From contig BSYO01000013.1 of assembly GCA_033239525.1 (NCBI GenBank), positions 7,278,501 to 7,342,500 on the forward strand: a stretch of 64,000 bases of DNA, in the 5' to 3' direction. This DNA comes from Nepenthes gracilis (taxonomy: Eukaryota > Streptophyta > Magnoliopsida > Caryophyllales > Nepenthaceae). Positions 1-10,834 of this stretch are shown here, one piece after another. The notes under the pieces are model-generated. The model had not been told where the DNA came from and did no database searches. It was given only the letters and a program-made list of their open reading frames with translations. A program made the position numbers and the translations under genes. How positions within the stretch are numbered: the first letter of the stretch is position 1; each line of letters opens with the position of its first letter.

Positions 1-1752
1 TTAGAAAAAGGAAAAAAAATTTAAGTGCACTTGTCTTTTACTTGAATCTAATAAAGATCTCTTATATTTTTCATAATTTTATCATTCTCCTGCCTTTTTC
101 TATCTTATTTTCTCTTTTTTTATATGTCTTTTTCTTAAAAAATAGCAAAAAACTACTAAAATTCAGCCATTGAACCTATTATAAAAAATTGACACGTATA
201 CGCTGATCAAGCAGTATTATGCACCAAAGTGTAGTCTATATCATACTTCCATTGTTTAAAATAACAAACATGGCAATTCCAATTGTCTTGATATCTTATG
301 ATCTCTGCGATGGACGGACCAATTTCTAAAATCATTATCTTTAGAAAAAAAATTAGATTATCACAAAAATTTCAAACACTATTATTCATAAAATTTATTA
401 TAAATTATTTATTTTTTAAAAAATAAATATCATAAAATCAAGAAAATTCAGAAAATGACAAAAATATAAGCACTTGATTTTATAATCCCAAAATGAAATT
501 AAATGGAAATTAAAGTATATTTGTATATTTTATTTTATCAATAAATAAATTATCAAATATTACATGCTACAATAGTAAGTATTTACTCAATGGACTATAA
601 ATAGACATAATGTGCCTTATGTCTAGTTTGAAGCCCATCACTTACATATTATTTTCTTGATAAATGTGTAGAACGTTAAAATTAAAACTTTCATTTTGTA
701 ATTGATTAAATGACTTCTTTGCTTGATAGAAAGATACTTAACATATTTGTCAATGACACATATTCGAAACCTTGTCTTGAACCATGGATTTTTTTCATAT
801 GAATGGAATAAAAACACCAAATGCATCACATTTTATTTTGAGACCATGGCATTTAGAACTTGTGAGATTAGAAGTTCGAATCCACACATTTTGTATTCTT
901 CAAATTTTCTTTTTTTAACAAAATCATTATAAATGACTTGAGCCAGATAAGTAAACAAATTTGTAAGCCAGAAGTGAGTCACATTCAGTTACTTCACATT
1001 AGTCTTATCCAATTTTTGGGGGGATTTGTCATAATCTCAATTTGCTTCTGTTATTTTGCTGACATTTTGTCCACAACAATTTATAATTATGTGGTAACAA
1101 TTGATTTAATTTTGGTCACAAAGTATTTTTTGAATATGCTTGATTATCTTTGATCTATTTACTCTTAATCCATATTGTTTTTGAGTTCAAATTGTTTGGA
1201 GCTATATTATTTAAATTGGATTTTCAAAATTATTGATATATGATGAGGATATATTCTGCGATATTTGTGACACTTGATAAATATATATTGTAATATGTTT
1301 TGATATTTTGCTTTAGAATAATATCTTTGGCATTTTACCTTGATTTCAATCTTATGTATTTTGATTAAATTATTGACTAAATATATTTATATACAAATTA
1401 GTTATAGGAATTCTCACTTGATTGGAAGAAATTCAATTTTGAATTATGATATATGATTAATAGTAAGTGACATGTTACTAATCTTCCAAACAAGTGGATC
1501 AAAATTAGGGGTGTTCCAATCATAATAATCATATGTTATGGTGAGGACTCATTTATTTTATTAATTTTTTGAATTATTGTTGACCACATAGCAAAGTTAC
1601 AGGTGAATATGGAAAGAATTTTAAGTTTTGATTCCAATTCTAACCTTTGATTGATTTTTATAATTGGTTCTGTTTTATATCTATAATTAATTATTTTTTA
1701 CCTATGGTGAAATCAAAAATTAACCGAATCAAAAAGGTAAAATTATGATTTT
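1..1752. other. AT-rich intergenic DNA, no gene seen
   Basis: This stretch is strongly AT-rich with stop codons in all frames. The only open frames are short (71 codons or fewer) and have no recognisable motif or splice context. I see no gene, terminal repeat or RNA gene. It is probably decayed intergenic DNA. Confidence 0.6.
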
Positions 1753-1757
1753 ATGTG

Positions 1758-2816
1758 TGAAAAAGCACGTTTCGTGCTAACGTGTTTCGACCCGTTAAAA
1801 ATATAACCGGAAGCAACAATAAATAATAAATTAAATATCCGATACACGTAATGGATATTTAACTCTAGATGTAAACGGAACTAATAAGCATGCACAATAT
1901 TAACAACAATGAGCAATAATAATAAAGGCGTGATTTTTGGTGACGAAGTGAAAACTCGATACCCACGGTATCGAGAAAAATACTCCGGGCTTCAACGGCC
2001 CGGGGAAGCAATGCACTATGAAAATCAACTTACGGATCGCAGTGGTAACGCGCTTACCCTAACCGACTTACTCCTCATCACGTGATCCCTACCAAAGAAC
2101 TCCTTGATTTGCCCGCGGCAACGGAACCGGACTCCTTCCGGTCTTCACGTCAATCTTCCCTCGAACCACTTGAATTTCCAATCACGAATGAGTCTCCTTC
2201 TTCACGAACCAACGTCTCCAAATGTGGGTAGAAGGATGAAGGTTTGAATGAAAAAGAGAAAGAAAAAATAGTGAGAAACCTCTTTAGATTATGAAGCTCA
2301 AAGTAATGTCTCTTGGATTTCTCAAGAGAAGCTAAAACAATTGAAGCATGTAAAGCTTTCTTCTCAAGCCTTAATGGCTGCACCGGATTTTCAGAGAGGC
2401 TGTGGCGTGCTTAGGGTTTGAAGAAAAGAAGGTATGAATTTATAATGGAGCCAAAAACGCGTTCAAAAATTCTGCCCGTTGGGCCGCCGCTTGAGAGGGG
2501 CTCGAGCGCGCGGCCGAGTTGGAGGGCGAGCGCGGCGGGCGATATCGGTTTTATCGGCTCGGCGGATATCGAGCGAAGCGAGCGGCCCCCATTCTCGTTT
2601 ATGCGCTCGAGCGGCAAGCGGCTCCCTGAGCGAGCCCCCATTCTGGTTTATGCGCTCGAGCAGCAAGCGGGCTCCAGGCGAGCGGGCAGTCTTTGGACGG
2701 GCTCAAGCGCGTGGAGGGCGGACCGAACGGATTTTAACCCGACAACCTACAACCCGACATCAATATAATAATACATATGATCACGGAATATGCCAATTAG
2801 ACAAAAGTCTCTAACA
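1758..2816 (-). repeat. 3' LTR of the Sirevirus-like element
   Basis: This is a direct repeat of 5156-6206, recognisable end to end, with TG...CA termini. It has a GC-rich, CTCGAG-rich island at about 2478-2740. Inside that island a 49-bp segment (about 2582-2631) is tandemly repeated (about 2632-2680), whereas the other LTR has one copy. A 77-codon minus-strand frame (2150-2383) recurs in the other LTR only because the LTRs are copies of each other. Confidence 0.88.
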
Positions 2817-3290
2817 ATCTCCCCATTTGGCAATTCCGTGACAAAACTCATAAAATAAAGAAATACAAGAGAATCACGGGTTCAGACACCACCGAGATAG
2901 AACCCGTGTACATGAAAACCTACGCCTAGTGATACAAAAGAGATACATAAAAATAATGTAAATAGCTAAACGAGAGCTGCTGATGTGATGCGATGAAGAC
3001 TTGCGGTGACATCCTGTATACTTTAGTGTCCTGATCAAGCAAGGTTAGTACCAACAAGACAAAAGATAATAACAATTTAACGGCATGCATGGTACATTGG
3101 CATGAGAACATACAATAATATAACATACACCAATCCTCCCCCTAACAAAAATAATCAATACTCCCCCTAACAGTAATAATAAACTGAAATGACATAAAAA
3201 AAACAAAAATACCCCCAAAATAAGCAGGCTCCGCTCCGTCTCCCCTAAGCTCCCCCTATCAAAGTGCATCAAAAATTTATCTCCCCATTT
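2817..3290 (-). other. Multiplied polypurine tracts upstream of the 3' LTR
   Basis: On the plus strand, CTCCCC-type runs occur at 2819-2824 (touching the LTR), 3136-3143, 3161-3168, 3240-3246, 3250-3257 and 3281-3286. On the element's coding strand these are AGGGGGAG-type purine tracts that prime plus-strand DNA synthesis. Repeated polypurine tracts before the 3' LTR are a published hallmark of Sireviruses. The rest of this interval is non-coding. Confidence 0.65.
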
Positions 3291-5112
3291 TTGTCACGAA
3301 TGGCCAAGGGGTAATGTAACTCACTTTTCTTAACCCAAACTTGTCTCACTGAATGCACTATTGTATTCAAGCTTTTAACTTGTGCATCCAAATGTTGAAG
3401 GTGATCAACAAGTTTATTCACGTTAAGCCCTAGTTTTTGGTTGTGCAAAGGATTCATGGTGTAGCACCTTGGGCGAATGTGACCAACTTTCCCACATGCA
3501 TGACAGGTAGGCACAAACTTAGGGATGGAAGAATTGTTCATGGCCTTGTGATTACCTAGATTAGATGGGCCAAATCTGTTATTCACACGTTGAGGCACGG
3601 CCTGATGACTTTGGGTGTGTGGGCATGATTATGTGAAATTTTCGTGGCGGAAATAAACACAGTTTTAGGTTCCACATCAGTTTGTACAAAGTTCGCAACA
3701 TACCCCAAACCCTGTTTATTTCCACCAATTTTTCCCAACCCGAGCATATGATCTAATTTTGTAGACCCATTTGAGAATTGTTTCAAATCTTTTCGAGAGG
3801 CCTCAAGTTCAGATTCTAGAGTTGTTATTCGTTTAGAAGATGAGATTTTTAAATTCTCAAATTCTTGGAGTTTAGAATCAACCTTGGATTGTAGAGATAT
3901 TTTTTCTTTTTCCAAATCAATGATCCTATTATTTAGGGTTCTATTTAATTTCTTAACTTTCAAACATTCCCTAAATAATTTATCGTAAGCTTCTTGAAGG
4001 CCATCAAATTCAGCTTCTGATTCGGCCTCAGAATCATCAGATCGATTAATGTTCTCTACTGCACTGTCACACATTGAGGTCATAAAGGCCACAGACTTGA
4101 CCGGCCCATTTTCAGAAAATGTTTCACCCTCTTCTTCTTCGTCATCGCTTAGGGTTACATTAGCTTTAAAGGCTTGACCTTGTTGGCGTTTAAGATTTAG
4201 GCATTCAGCACGATAATGGCCAAAGCCTTTACACTCATGACATTGGACCCCTTGGGTAGTTTTCGATTTGGAGTCCTTACTCTCACGTCGGTCCTTCTTC
4301 TCAAATTTATGTGATCGTTTTGAGTTCACATCCAGTTTTTCTGATGATGAGTTATTTTTCTTTAAGAATTTTTTAAAATTCTTAACAAATGATGCAAAAT
4401 CATCATCGCTACATGATTCTTCATCAGAGTCCCGATTTCGCTCTTCCCTACTAGATTTTAAGGCAATAGATTTTTGTTTCTTTGATTGAGGCAATGTGAG
4501 CTCATAAGTTTGTAGGGACCCAACAAGTTCTTCTATTTTCAATTTATCTAAATATTTGCTTTCTTCAATGGCAGTAACTTTAGGTCTAAAGCGTTCAGGC
4601 AAAGATCGAAGAACTTTTCTAACAATCCTATTTTTCGGGATTCGTTCTCCTAAATTAAATGTAGAATTGACAATATCATTCAATTGAGCATAGAACTCAT
4701 CGAAGGTCTCATCATCTTTCATTTTTATTTCTTCGAATCTAGTGGTGAGCATTTATAATTTTAAATTTTTCACTAGTTTCGTGCCTTCGTGAGTAATTTC
4801 AAGAATGTTCCATGCATCTTTAGAGGTCTCACACATTGAAATTCGTTTAAACTCATCGGGAGACACATCCATGAAAATAGCATGCAGCCCCTTACTATTC
4901 CAATTACATGCATCAAGTTCATCTTTGGTCCATGAAGATAGGGCTTTTGGTTCGTTGCCCGAGGAACTAGTGGATGGAGTCCACCCAACTTGGGTACTTG
5001 CCCAAACACACTCATCTAGAGATTTTAAGAAGGCTCTCATCCGAACCTTCCAATAGGCATAGTTGCTCCTATCAAAGAAGGGAGGAACGGAAAGCGATCC
5101 ACTCGTATACAT
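3269..5112 (-). pseudogene. Sirevirus-type gag polyprotein, interrupted
   Basis: Gag is the capsid protein that packages element RNA. Three minus-strand frames make it up: 5112-4753 (N-terminal UBN2-like part beginning MYTSGSLSVPPFFDRSNYAY), 4752-3583 (central part), and 3598-3269 (C-terminal part). The first two are contiguous in one frame, split by a single TAA at 4753-4755. The third is in another frame, so there is a frameshift near 3590. Two CCHC zinc knuckles of spacing CX2CX4HX4C are visible: CHECKGFGHYRAEC in the central part and CHACGKVGHIRPRC in the C-terminal part. Between them lies an acidic linker and a heptad-rich, probably coiled-coil stretch. The order (UBN2-like domain, knuckle, coil, second knuckle) is typical of Sirevirus gag. 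As written it cannot make full-length protein. Confidence 0.85.
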
Positions 5113-5140
5113 CTAGATCGGGGGTCGCGGATTGGGGTAA

Positions 5141-5154
5141 GTCTCCGATACCAA
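5141..5154 (-). other. Primer-binding site (initiator tRNA-Met type)
   Basis: On the minus strand, one base after the 5' LTR, the sequence reads TTGGTATCGGAGAC. It matches TGGTATCAGAGC, the complement of the plant initiator Met-tRNA 3' end, at 10 of 12 positions. Its place beside the LTR fixes the element's orientation. Confidence 0.8.
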
Positions 5155-5155
5155 T

Positions 5156-6206
5156 TGAAAAAGCACGTTTCGTGCTAACGTGTTTCGACCCCGTTAAAAA
5201 TATAGCGGAAGCAACAATAAATAATAAATTAAATATCCGATACACGTAATGGATATTTAACTCTAGATGTAAACGGAACTAATAAGCATGCACAATATTA
5301 ACAACAATGAGCAATAATAATAAAGGCGCGATTTTTTGGTGACGAAGTGAAAACTCGATACCCACGGTATCGAGAAAAACACTTCGGGCTTCAACGGCCA
5401 GGGAAGCAATGCACTATGAAAATCAACTTACAGACCGGGTGGTAACGACGCGCTAACCCAGCCGACTTACTCCCGTCACGTGATCCCTACCGAGGAACTC
5501 CTTGGATTTGCCCGCGGCAACGGAACCGGACTCCTTCCGGTATTCACGTCAATCTTCCCTCGAACGACTTGAATTTCCAATCACGAACGAGTCTCCTTCT
5601 TCACGAACCAACGTCTTCAAACGTGGGTAGAAGGATGAAGGTTTGAATGAAAAAGAGAAAGAAAAAATAGTGAGAAACCTCTTTAGATTATGAAGCTCAA
5701 AGTAATGTCTTTTGGATTTCTCAAGAGAAGCTAAAACAATTGAAGTATGTAAAGCTTTCTTCTCAAGCCTTAATGGCTGCACCGGATTTTCAGAGAGGCT
5801 GTGGCGTGCTTAGGGTTTAAAGAAAAGAAGGTATGAATTTATAGTAGAGCCAAAAACGCGTTCAAAAATTCTACCCGTTGGGCCGCCGCTCGAGCGGGGC
5901 TCGAGGCCTTGAGCGGCCGTAGGGATTGGCAGAAACCAGCCCAGGCGCCTCAGCGGAGGGCGGCAGCGAGCGGGCGGCATACTGATTTATCGGCTCGAGC
6001 GGATATCGAGCAGGAAGCGAGCGGCCCCCATTCTGGTTTATGCGCTCGAGTAGCAAGCGGGCTCCAGGCGAGCGGGCGGTCTTTGGACGGGCTCGAGCGC
6101 GTGGAGGGTGGACCAAACGGACTTTAACCCGACAACCCACAACCCGACATCAATATAATAATACATATGGTCACGGAATATACCAATTAGACAAAAGTCT
6201 CTAACA
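5156..6206 (-). repeat. 5' LTR of the Sirevirus-like element
   Basis: Partner of 1758-2816 with the same TG...CA ends. It keeps one copy of the GC-rich segment that is doubled in the 3' LTR and has a few small indels and substitutions relative to it. It would hold the promoter for the minus-strand transcript. Confidence 0.88.
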
Positions 6207-6211
6207 ATGTG

Positions 6212-7400
6212 TAATAAATTTATGACAATATTGACTAAAATAATTCAAAATTTCCTTGCACTCTATCATAATCTTTAAGTTCTTTAATAAGTATTTCTTT
6301 CACATTATTTATTGAACTTGTAATAGATATTATAGGCATAGAGGCAAAATATTTATATTTAAGAATATAATAATCTACATAAGAATTAAGGTTCGAAAAT
6401 ACACGAGTAAATTAGATTATGAAAATTATATCTTATATAGGTATTTATATCGTTAACAGAAGCTATAACAATTAGTATTATGTGTAAGGTAGGTGAAATG
6501 CTGACATTCTAGTGATATTTGGTTCCACTTTCAATCCTTAACAAAATTTGTTATGTTACCATTATTGTTTACATGCGGATAGTAGTGATTTTGATGAATT
6601 CTAATGCAAACGTTCAATTCTATTTAAGGACGGAGAAATATCCCAACCAAATAAAAATAATATAATTTATATAATCATTTATAATTAAGTCATATATTAT
6701 AGTTTGGAATTGGACTAAGACTAGTATCGGTCATGTTAAGACAAAGCCACCCTAACTATCATACATGGGTTGGCACAACTTTGGTGGTTTAAATGGTACT
6801 CATTGAATTCACTAGTCTCTTAATAGATTTCTTTTAATTGAGGTATCATGTAGACCCATCTCATTTTACTATAAATCATTTAATTTTATTTGGACGGTTT
6901 ACTTTACAAATAAATGGAAAATATAATACGGATAAAAATAAACTACGGCCAAATTTTAAATTCTATTAAACTATATTTTCATATTAATTTCTTTTAGATT
7001 GGGCAATTGACATGTCTATTAAGCTACGAATTAAGCTCTCCATAAACATATTTAAATTTGACTTAAACCTTTCTTTATTTAATAAATGAGCTTAAGTTGA
7101 GATCTAATTGAACCTTATTTTTCAATTCGATCTCAACTTAGTAAAACAATGATATATAGAGATTGGCTCATGTTTGGCCAACAACTTACTTTGTTTATCT
7201 ACAAATGAGCTAGGTTTATAGTTAAATTCAAGTTTAAGTGTTTTTTTTTTTTTAAGTATAAATTAGAAAGTCAGGTAAGTCAAGCTTTTTTATTAATTAA
7301 ACTCATATAAAAAAATAAATTCAAGTTTTTAAACAAATTTATCAATAAGGCTTTATACGACTTTATATTTATACTTATAAAAGGGCAAATAAGCGAGTAT
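6212..7400. other. AT-rich DNA between two retroelements, no gene seen
   Basis: AT-rich with frequent stops and homopolymer runs, for example poly-T near 7241-7252. No ORF, terminal repeat or RNA gene is supported. It lies between the ATGTG duplication of the left element and the AAAGG duplication of the next. Confidence 0.6.
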
Positions 7401-7405
7401 AAAGG

Positions 7406-8371
7406 TGTTGCGTCCCGGGCCCACGGTTGTCGTACGGATTAGAGAGCATTCGGATTCCTTAGCGTGCGGCAGCTTCGGAAGAAGGGTCCGGTCTCCGTCC
7501 CTATAAACCTAGACTTGCACAACACAAACAACAAACAAGAGATCAAGGGTCCGGCAGAATTTCTCCCACCGAGGCCGCTCCGACGCTAAAGTCAGCAAAT
7601 TCCCGCAGTAAATGGAAATGGCGCATGCCAAGAGGGTGCACGGAGAAATGCTGTGCAAACGTAAGAGATGCTTGTGCGGTGTCGTGGAGAATGCAATGAG
7701 CAGGTAGTGGAAGGCCTGGCTTCCTCGATGCACCGCAGCAGGTGGCTAACTTTCCCGTGATCTCAGGAGATACTGGGAAGGTGAGCGAGTTAGCTATTGC
7801 CGACGGGAATGAGGTTGTGCTCGGGCCAGGCTGGTCACTCTCGTGTTATCGATTAGAGAAGAGGGGAGCGGTGAGAATGATTAGCCGTTTGAATTCTTGA
7901 TTCAAAGGAGGTCACGATGAAGATCTTGAAGGAGAGATCCCTTTCTGTGGGGTGTGAGGGCTTTTATACGCCTATTCCCGTTGGACTCTTGGGCGCCAAA
8001 ACGCCGTTGTTGCCATCGCGCATTTGTCACTGTCGTGGGTATCGGTTACAGCGGCTGCACTTGCCAAGTCGTGGCCCTGTCTTTGAGTGTTGTTGACCAC
8101 GCCATTTTCCCCGAGCGGATTGGTTGGCCACTGCGAGACAAAGGGTGCCGTTAGCTGCGCCCCACGCCTCTATTGGCTAGCCTTTCCGCCTATTCCGGCG
8201 ACGCATTTAATGCGCTGCGTGAGTTCCGTTGCTTTCTTCCGCTGCGTGGGTTCGCGCCTTTCGACCCTCGGGGTGAAATTTGCCGCCGCCCACGTGGGCT
8301 TCGATCCCCCGTGGGCCGCGACACTTGATGGGCTTGGACATATTTCATGGGCTGGGACATGGGACCCAACA
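7406..8371 (-). repeat. 3' LTR of the Tat-lineage element
   Basis: Full-length LTR of 966 bp, starting TGTTGCG and ending CCCAACA on the plus strand. From 7487 onward it matches 23609-24508 closely, with scattered substitutions and small indels. It is preceded by the target duplication AAAGG. The short reading frames inside it are chance frames. Confidence 0.85.
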
Positions 8372-8383
8372 CTAGCCCCCCAT
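8372..8383 (-). other. Polypurine tract of the Tat-lineage element
   Basis: On the minus strand a purine-rich run reading ATGGGGGGCTAG directly abuts the 3' LTR, the expected primer for plus-strand synthesis. It confirms that pol on the minus strand belongs with this LTR pair. Confidence 0.65.
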
Positions 8384-8614
8384 GCAGGCCCATTCCTTGC
8401 CTAGTATACCCTTCCTCGTGCGCGCCATTTTTGTCGTCTTACGGGTTCGCGCCTTTCCCAGGAGCCAAGGCAGCTTTTATTTGCCATGACCCGTCACTTC
8501 ACCAGACGAGATTCGCGCGCATTGGGTTGCGTCTGACCAACGGTCTCCGCTGTTGCCCGAAAGACGTTTGCTGGATGCCGTGTTGGGCTGGGTGAGGGGA
8601 TAGCCTGCACCTTG

Positions 8615-9300
8615 CCCATAAATAGGAGGGGCACTCAAGCGAGTTGAGTCCATCCCTTAGCAGCAAATCAAAAGGCAATGAGAAGATCTGGCTCTCCTCG
8701 CTTTTGGCGGGCACCCGAGAAGGAGTTGGATGGACCACTCGCACGCCTAAAACTCTTGGTGGAGACCATTGTAGTCCTTGTCCTGTGACTTGCCTTCATT
8801 GCTAATGAGAGTGGCTCGGCCATTCCGCCATCGCCGCGCGCTTCCTTCCAGGTTGTGGCCTGGCTGGCTTGAGCAGATTCTTGGAGGATCCCCGGGCCGC
8901 CTTCGCTGTTAGATGAGCCGGCTTTCGCGAGGATCATTCCGCGGCCACGCCAGTGGCTCTAACATGCGGAAGGAGTGCGAGGTCGGTAGCCCTCCCATGA
9001 GCCGGGTTTTTACCCAACTTTCCCGGAGTGCCTGACCTAGGTGCTTCCCGGACCCTTGTGGATTGGACTCTTTAAACCTCCACGAGGGGATGCTCCTCGC
9101 CTCCAGACCAGTGCGCTCGGTGAAATTCCGGCTGCTTCTGCCGTCTGGATCTGATGCAGATCACGTTTGCCGAGCTTATCTGGGGCACCGCAAGGGAGCA
9201 TACGGGGCTTCGCACCGCAGTCTTCTTTTGTCTTTCTCGCACCTTCATGGCTGTGGATCTTGTACTTTGTAAGAAAGCATTGATTAATAAAAAAAGTAGC
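8615..9300 (+). other. Possible degenerate antisense transcription unit (first cassette)
   Basis: A TATA-like CCCATAAATAGG at 8615-8626 is followed by a 36-codon frame (8678-8788, starting MRRSGSPRFWRAPEKEL), then non-coding sequence, then AATAAA at 9286-9291 followed by AAAAGTA and a T-rich run. The layout (TATA-like box 60-100 bp before an ATG, later AATAAA and AAGTA/TTTTTA) resembles the two better cassettes to the right. Its short peptide shows no similarity to theirs. It could be a decayed first copy or a coincidence. Confidence 0.25.
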
Positions 9301-9587
9301 CTCTTTTTATCTTCAATTTTTGTCTTGTCTTCGTGAATGTTCTTTTGTCGCCGGGCGTTTTGCCCTGAGGATCCACGCGTCATCCTGCGGGAGCTTGAGG
9401 AGTCCCTGTTAACCGTCACGTCTCCTGGGGTGGCCAGCGCATTTAATTCCCGCGCGGCCAAGAGACGTTGTTTCGTCTTGGAAACGCGCAAGCTTTCAGG
9501 AGCCTCCCACGTGGAGAATCCTCATTGGCCATTCCTTAAATGCTTTCCGTCTTTTGGAGTTGCCGCCCTTTCAGGAGAAAATTCGTC

Positions 9588-9598
9588 TATTTAAGTAC
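9588..9598 (+). promoter_or_regulatory. TATA-like box of the short antisense ORF
   Basis: CTATTTAAGTA lies about 100 bp upstream of the ATG at 9690, in pyrimidine-rich leader-like sequence. The same CTATTTAA core recurs before the next ORF at 10756. Confidence 0.45.
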
Positions 9599-9689
9599 GC
9601 CACCTTCTCCCGAAATCTGGCACCTCTTTGTACTTGTACATCTACCGGTAGTTTAATCTTTCACTGCGTATTTTCTCGCTGCAAAATCA

Positions 9690-10382
9690 ATGGAGGACAC
9701 ATCCAGTGACTCTGAATGCTCCTCCGATGAGTCTGAGTTTGGCTCTCACGCCCCTAGGTCTTCAGGGGAGACCCGCTCTGAAGCCACGGTTGCTGGCCCT
9801 TCACGGAGCCGGGGACCGCCTCCAGGTTTCGAGAGAGTCCAGCCACGTCGGGGGGCTGCTGCTGTCCGGGTAGAGTGACTGAGGGCCCGCGTCGCGCATT
9901 TGGAGAGCGCCCTGGCCGAGTTGGAGGCCAGGGCCACGCGCCTGGTGGGTGCCAACGTGGGGGCGCAGGCCCGCATATTGGCACTTGAAGGAGAAACGGA
10001 GCGACTCAGGCAGCAACACGAGGCTGAAGTTGCCGCGCTGCGGACGGAGGCCAGGATCACTCGCCTCACGGGTGTCAATGCGGACGCGCAGGCCCGCGCA
10101 CTGGCACTTGAAGAAGAACTCGAACGGCTCAAGCAACAGTACGAGGCGGAGGTTGCAGGGTTGCGGTCGGAGCTGAGGATGAGGCTTCGGCTGGAGGGAG
10201 TGGATCCCGCCTTGGAGCGGTCTTATTTTGATGCCTTTAGGCTTTCCCGGAGACTGGCTTCGCTGGAGGATCCAGGTTTCCGCGTGGGGGTTCTAGATCC
10301 TCGCAACTCGCAAGCCAGAACTCGCAACCAGTTGGTGGATTATCACGTCCAAAGCTCTTCTACTGGCCACTGGGACCACTAG
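9690..10382 (+). pseudogene. Short antisense coiled-coil ORF of the Tat element, one internal stop
   Basis: A 231-codon plus-strand frame, antisense to pol, is interrupted only by a TGA at 9876-9878. The first part is Ser/Glu-rich and then has a PPPGFE motif. After the stop, in the same frame, comes a long Ala/Glu/Arg/Leu-rich segment with heptads (about 9880-10190) that should form a coiled coil. The C-terminus has a conserved-looking patch (RLSRRLASL ... VGVLDPRN). That patch resembles the C-terminus of the next ORF (RLCRRIVSL ... VGVLHPGN at about 12560-12630), so the two ORFs are probably paralogues. The TGA replaces what is likely an Arg CGA codon. The function is unknown; antisense ORFs downstream of pol are known in some Tat elements. 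Confidence 0.6.
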
Positions 10383-10755
10383 CCGTTTTGTCATTGTGGC
10401 GCTCTTCTCCTTTAGTTATAACCGTTGTAACGAAAATTTGTTGACGTAATAAGAGTTATCGGTTTTTTGCTCCGCTTTGTCCGCCGCGGAAGTTTTTCTC
10501 TTTTTTTTTTTAGTCGCATCTTCGCTTTGTGCTTATCGTGCACATCTTCAGGGGCTCTGCTATCGTGAGCCCTCATTTAATGCGGCGGCGCCAGCGTGGA
10601 CCTTTGCCAGGCGGCTGAAGGGACACGCCCGTTAGCCTGGCGTCTAGCCATCATTGCGAACGATTGAGATCTTGTGGTGCGCCTTGATGCCTCCACGTGT
10701 CACGATCTCTGGTGGCGGTGGCATTTTGGTTTCCCGCCTTTTGGCTTGGCGTTGC

Positions 10756-10765
10756 CTATTTAAAT
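10756..10765 (+). promoter_or_regulatory. TATA-like box of the larger antisense ORF
   Basis: CTATTTAAAT lies 79 bp before the ATG at 10835, with a CT-rich leader between. It shares its core and spacing with the box at 9588-9598. A separate plus-strand promoter would fit an antisense ORF expressed independently of the LTR. Confidence 0.45.
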
Positions 10766-10834
10766 CGATCGATAACTGCTTTCTCTCTTCTGCCTCTTTC
10801 TTCCCCGTTTGCATTCGTGGTTTTTGAGAGATAA

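Larger units (their letters stand above)
1758..6206 (-). mobile_element. Non-autonomous Sirevirus-like Ty1/copia LTR retrotransposon, gag only
   Basis: A complete LTR element on the minus strand. Two long direct repeats (1758-2816 and 5156-6206) start TGAAAAAGCACG and end CTCTAACA on the plus strand. They are flanked by the same five bases, ATGTG, at 1753-1757 and 6207-6211, a perfect target-site duplication. Reading leftward from the right LTR come a primer-binding site, a gag region and several polypurine tracts, then the left LTR. There is no protease, integrase, reverse transcriptase or RNase H, so movement would need enzymes from another element. The gag domain order and multiplied polypurine tracts point to the Sirevirus (Maximus/SIRE) clade. 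The structure matches the gag-only non-autonomous class (TR-GAG) described in plants. The intact duplication and well-preserved LTRs suggest a fairly recent insertion. Confidence 0.88.

Noticed and set aside
868..884. AAGTTCGAATCC, a good tRNA or SINE B-box match
   Set aside because: No cloverleaf and no convincing A box upstream at the right distance; too little for a tRNA or SINE call.
2150..2383. A 77-codon minus-strand ORF nearly identical to one at 5549-5782
   Set aside because: Both lie in the paired LTRs; the similarity follows from LTR duplication and gives no evidence of coding.
2411..2814. Several overlapping Arg/Ala-rich ORFs on both strands, repeated near 5871-6140
   Set aside because: They come from the GC-rich, CTCGAG-rich LTR island, where stops are rare in every frame; no motif or conserved start.
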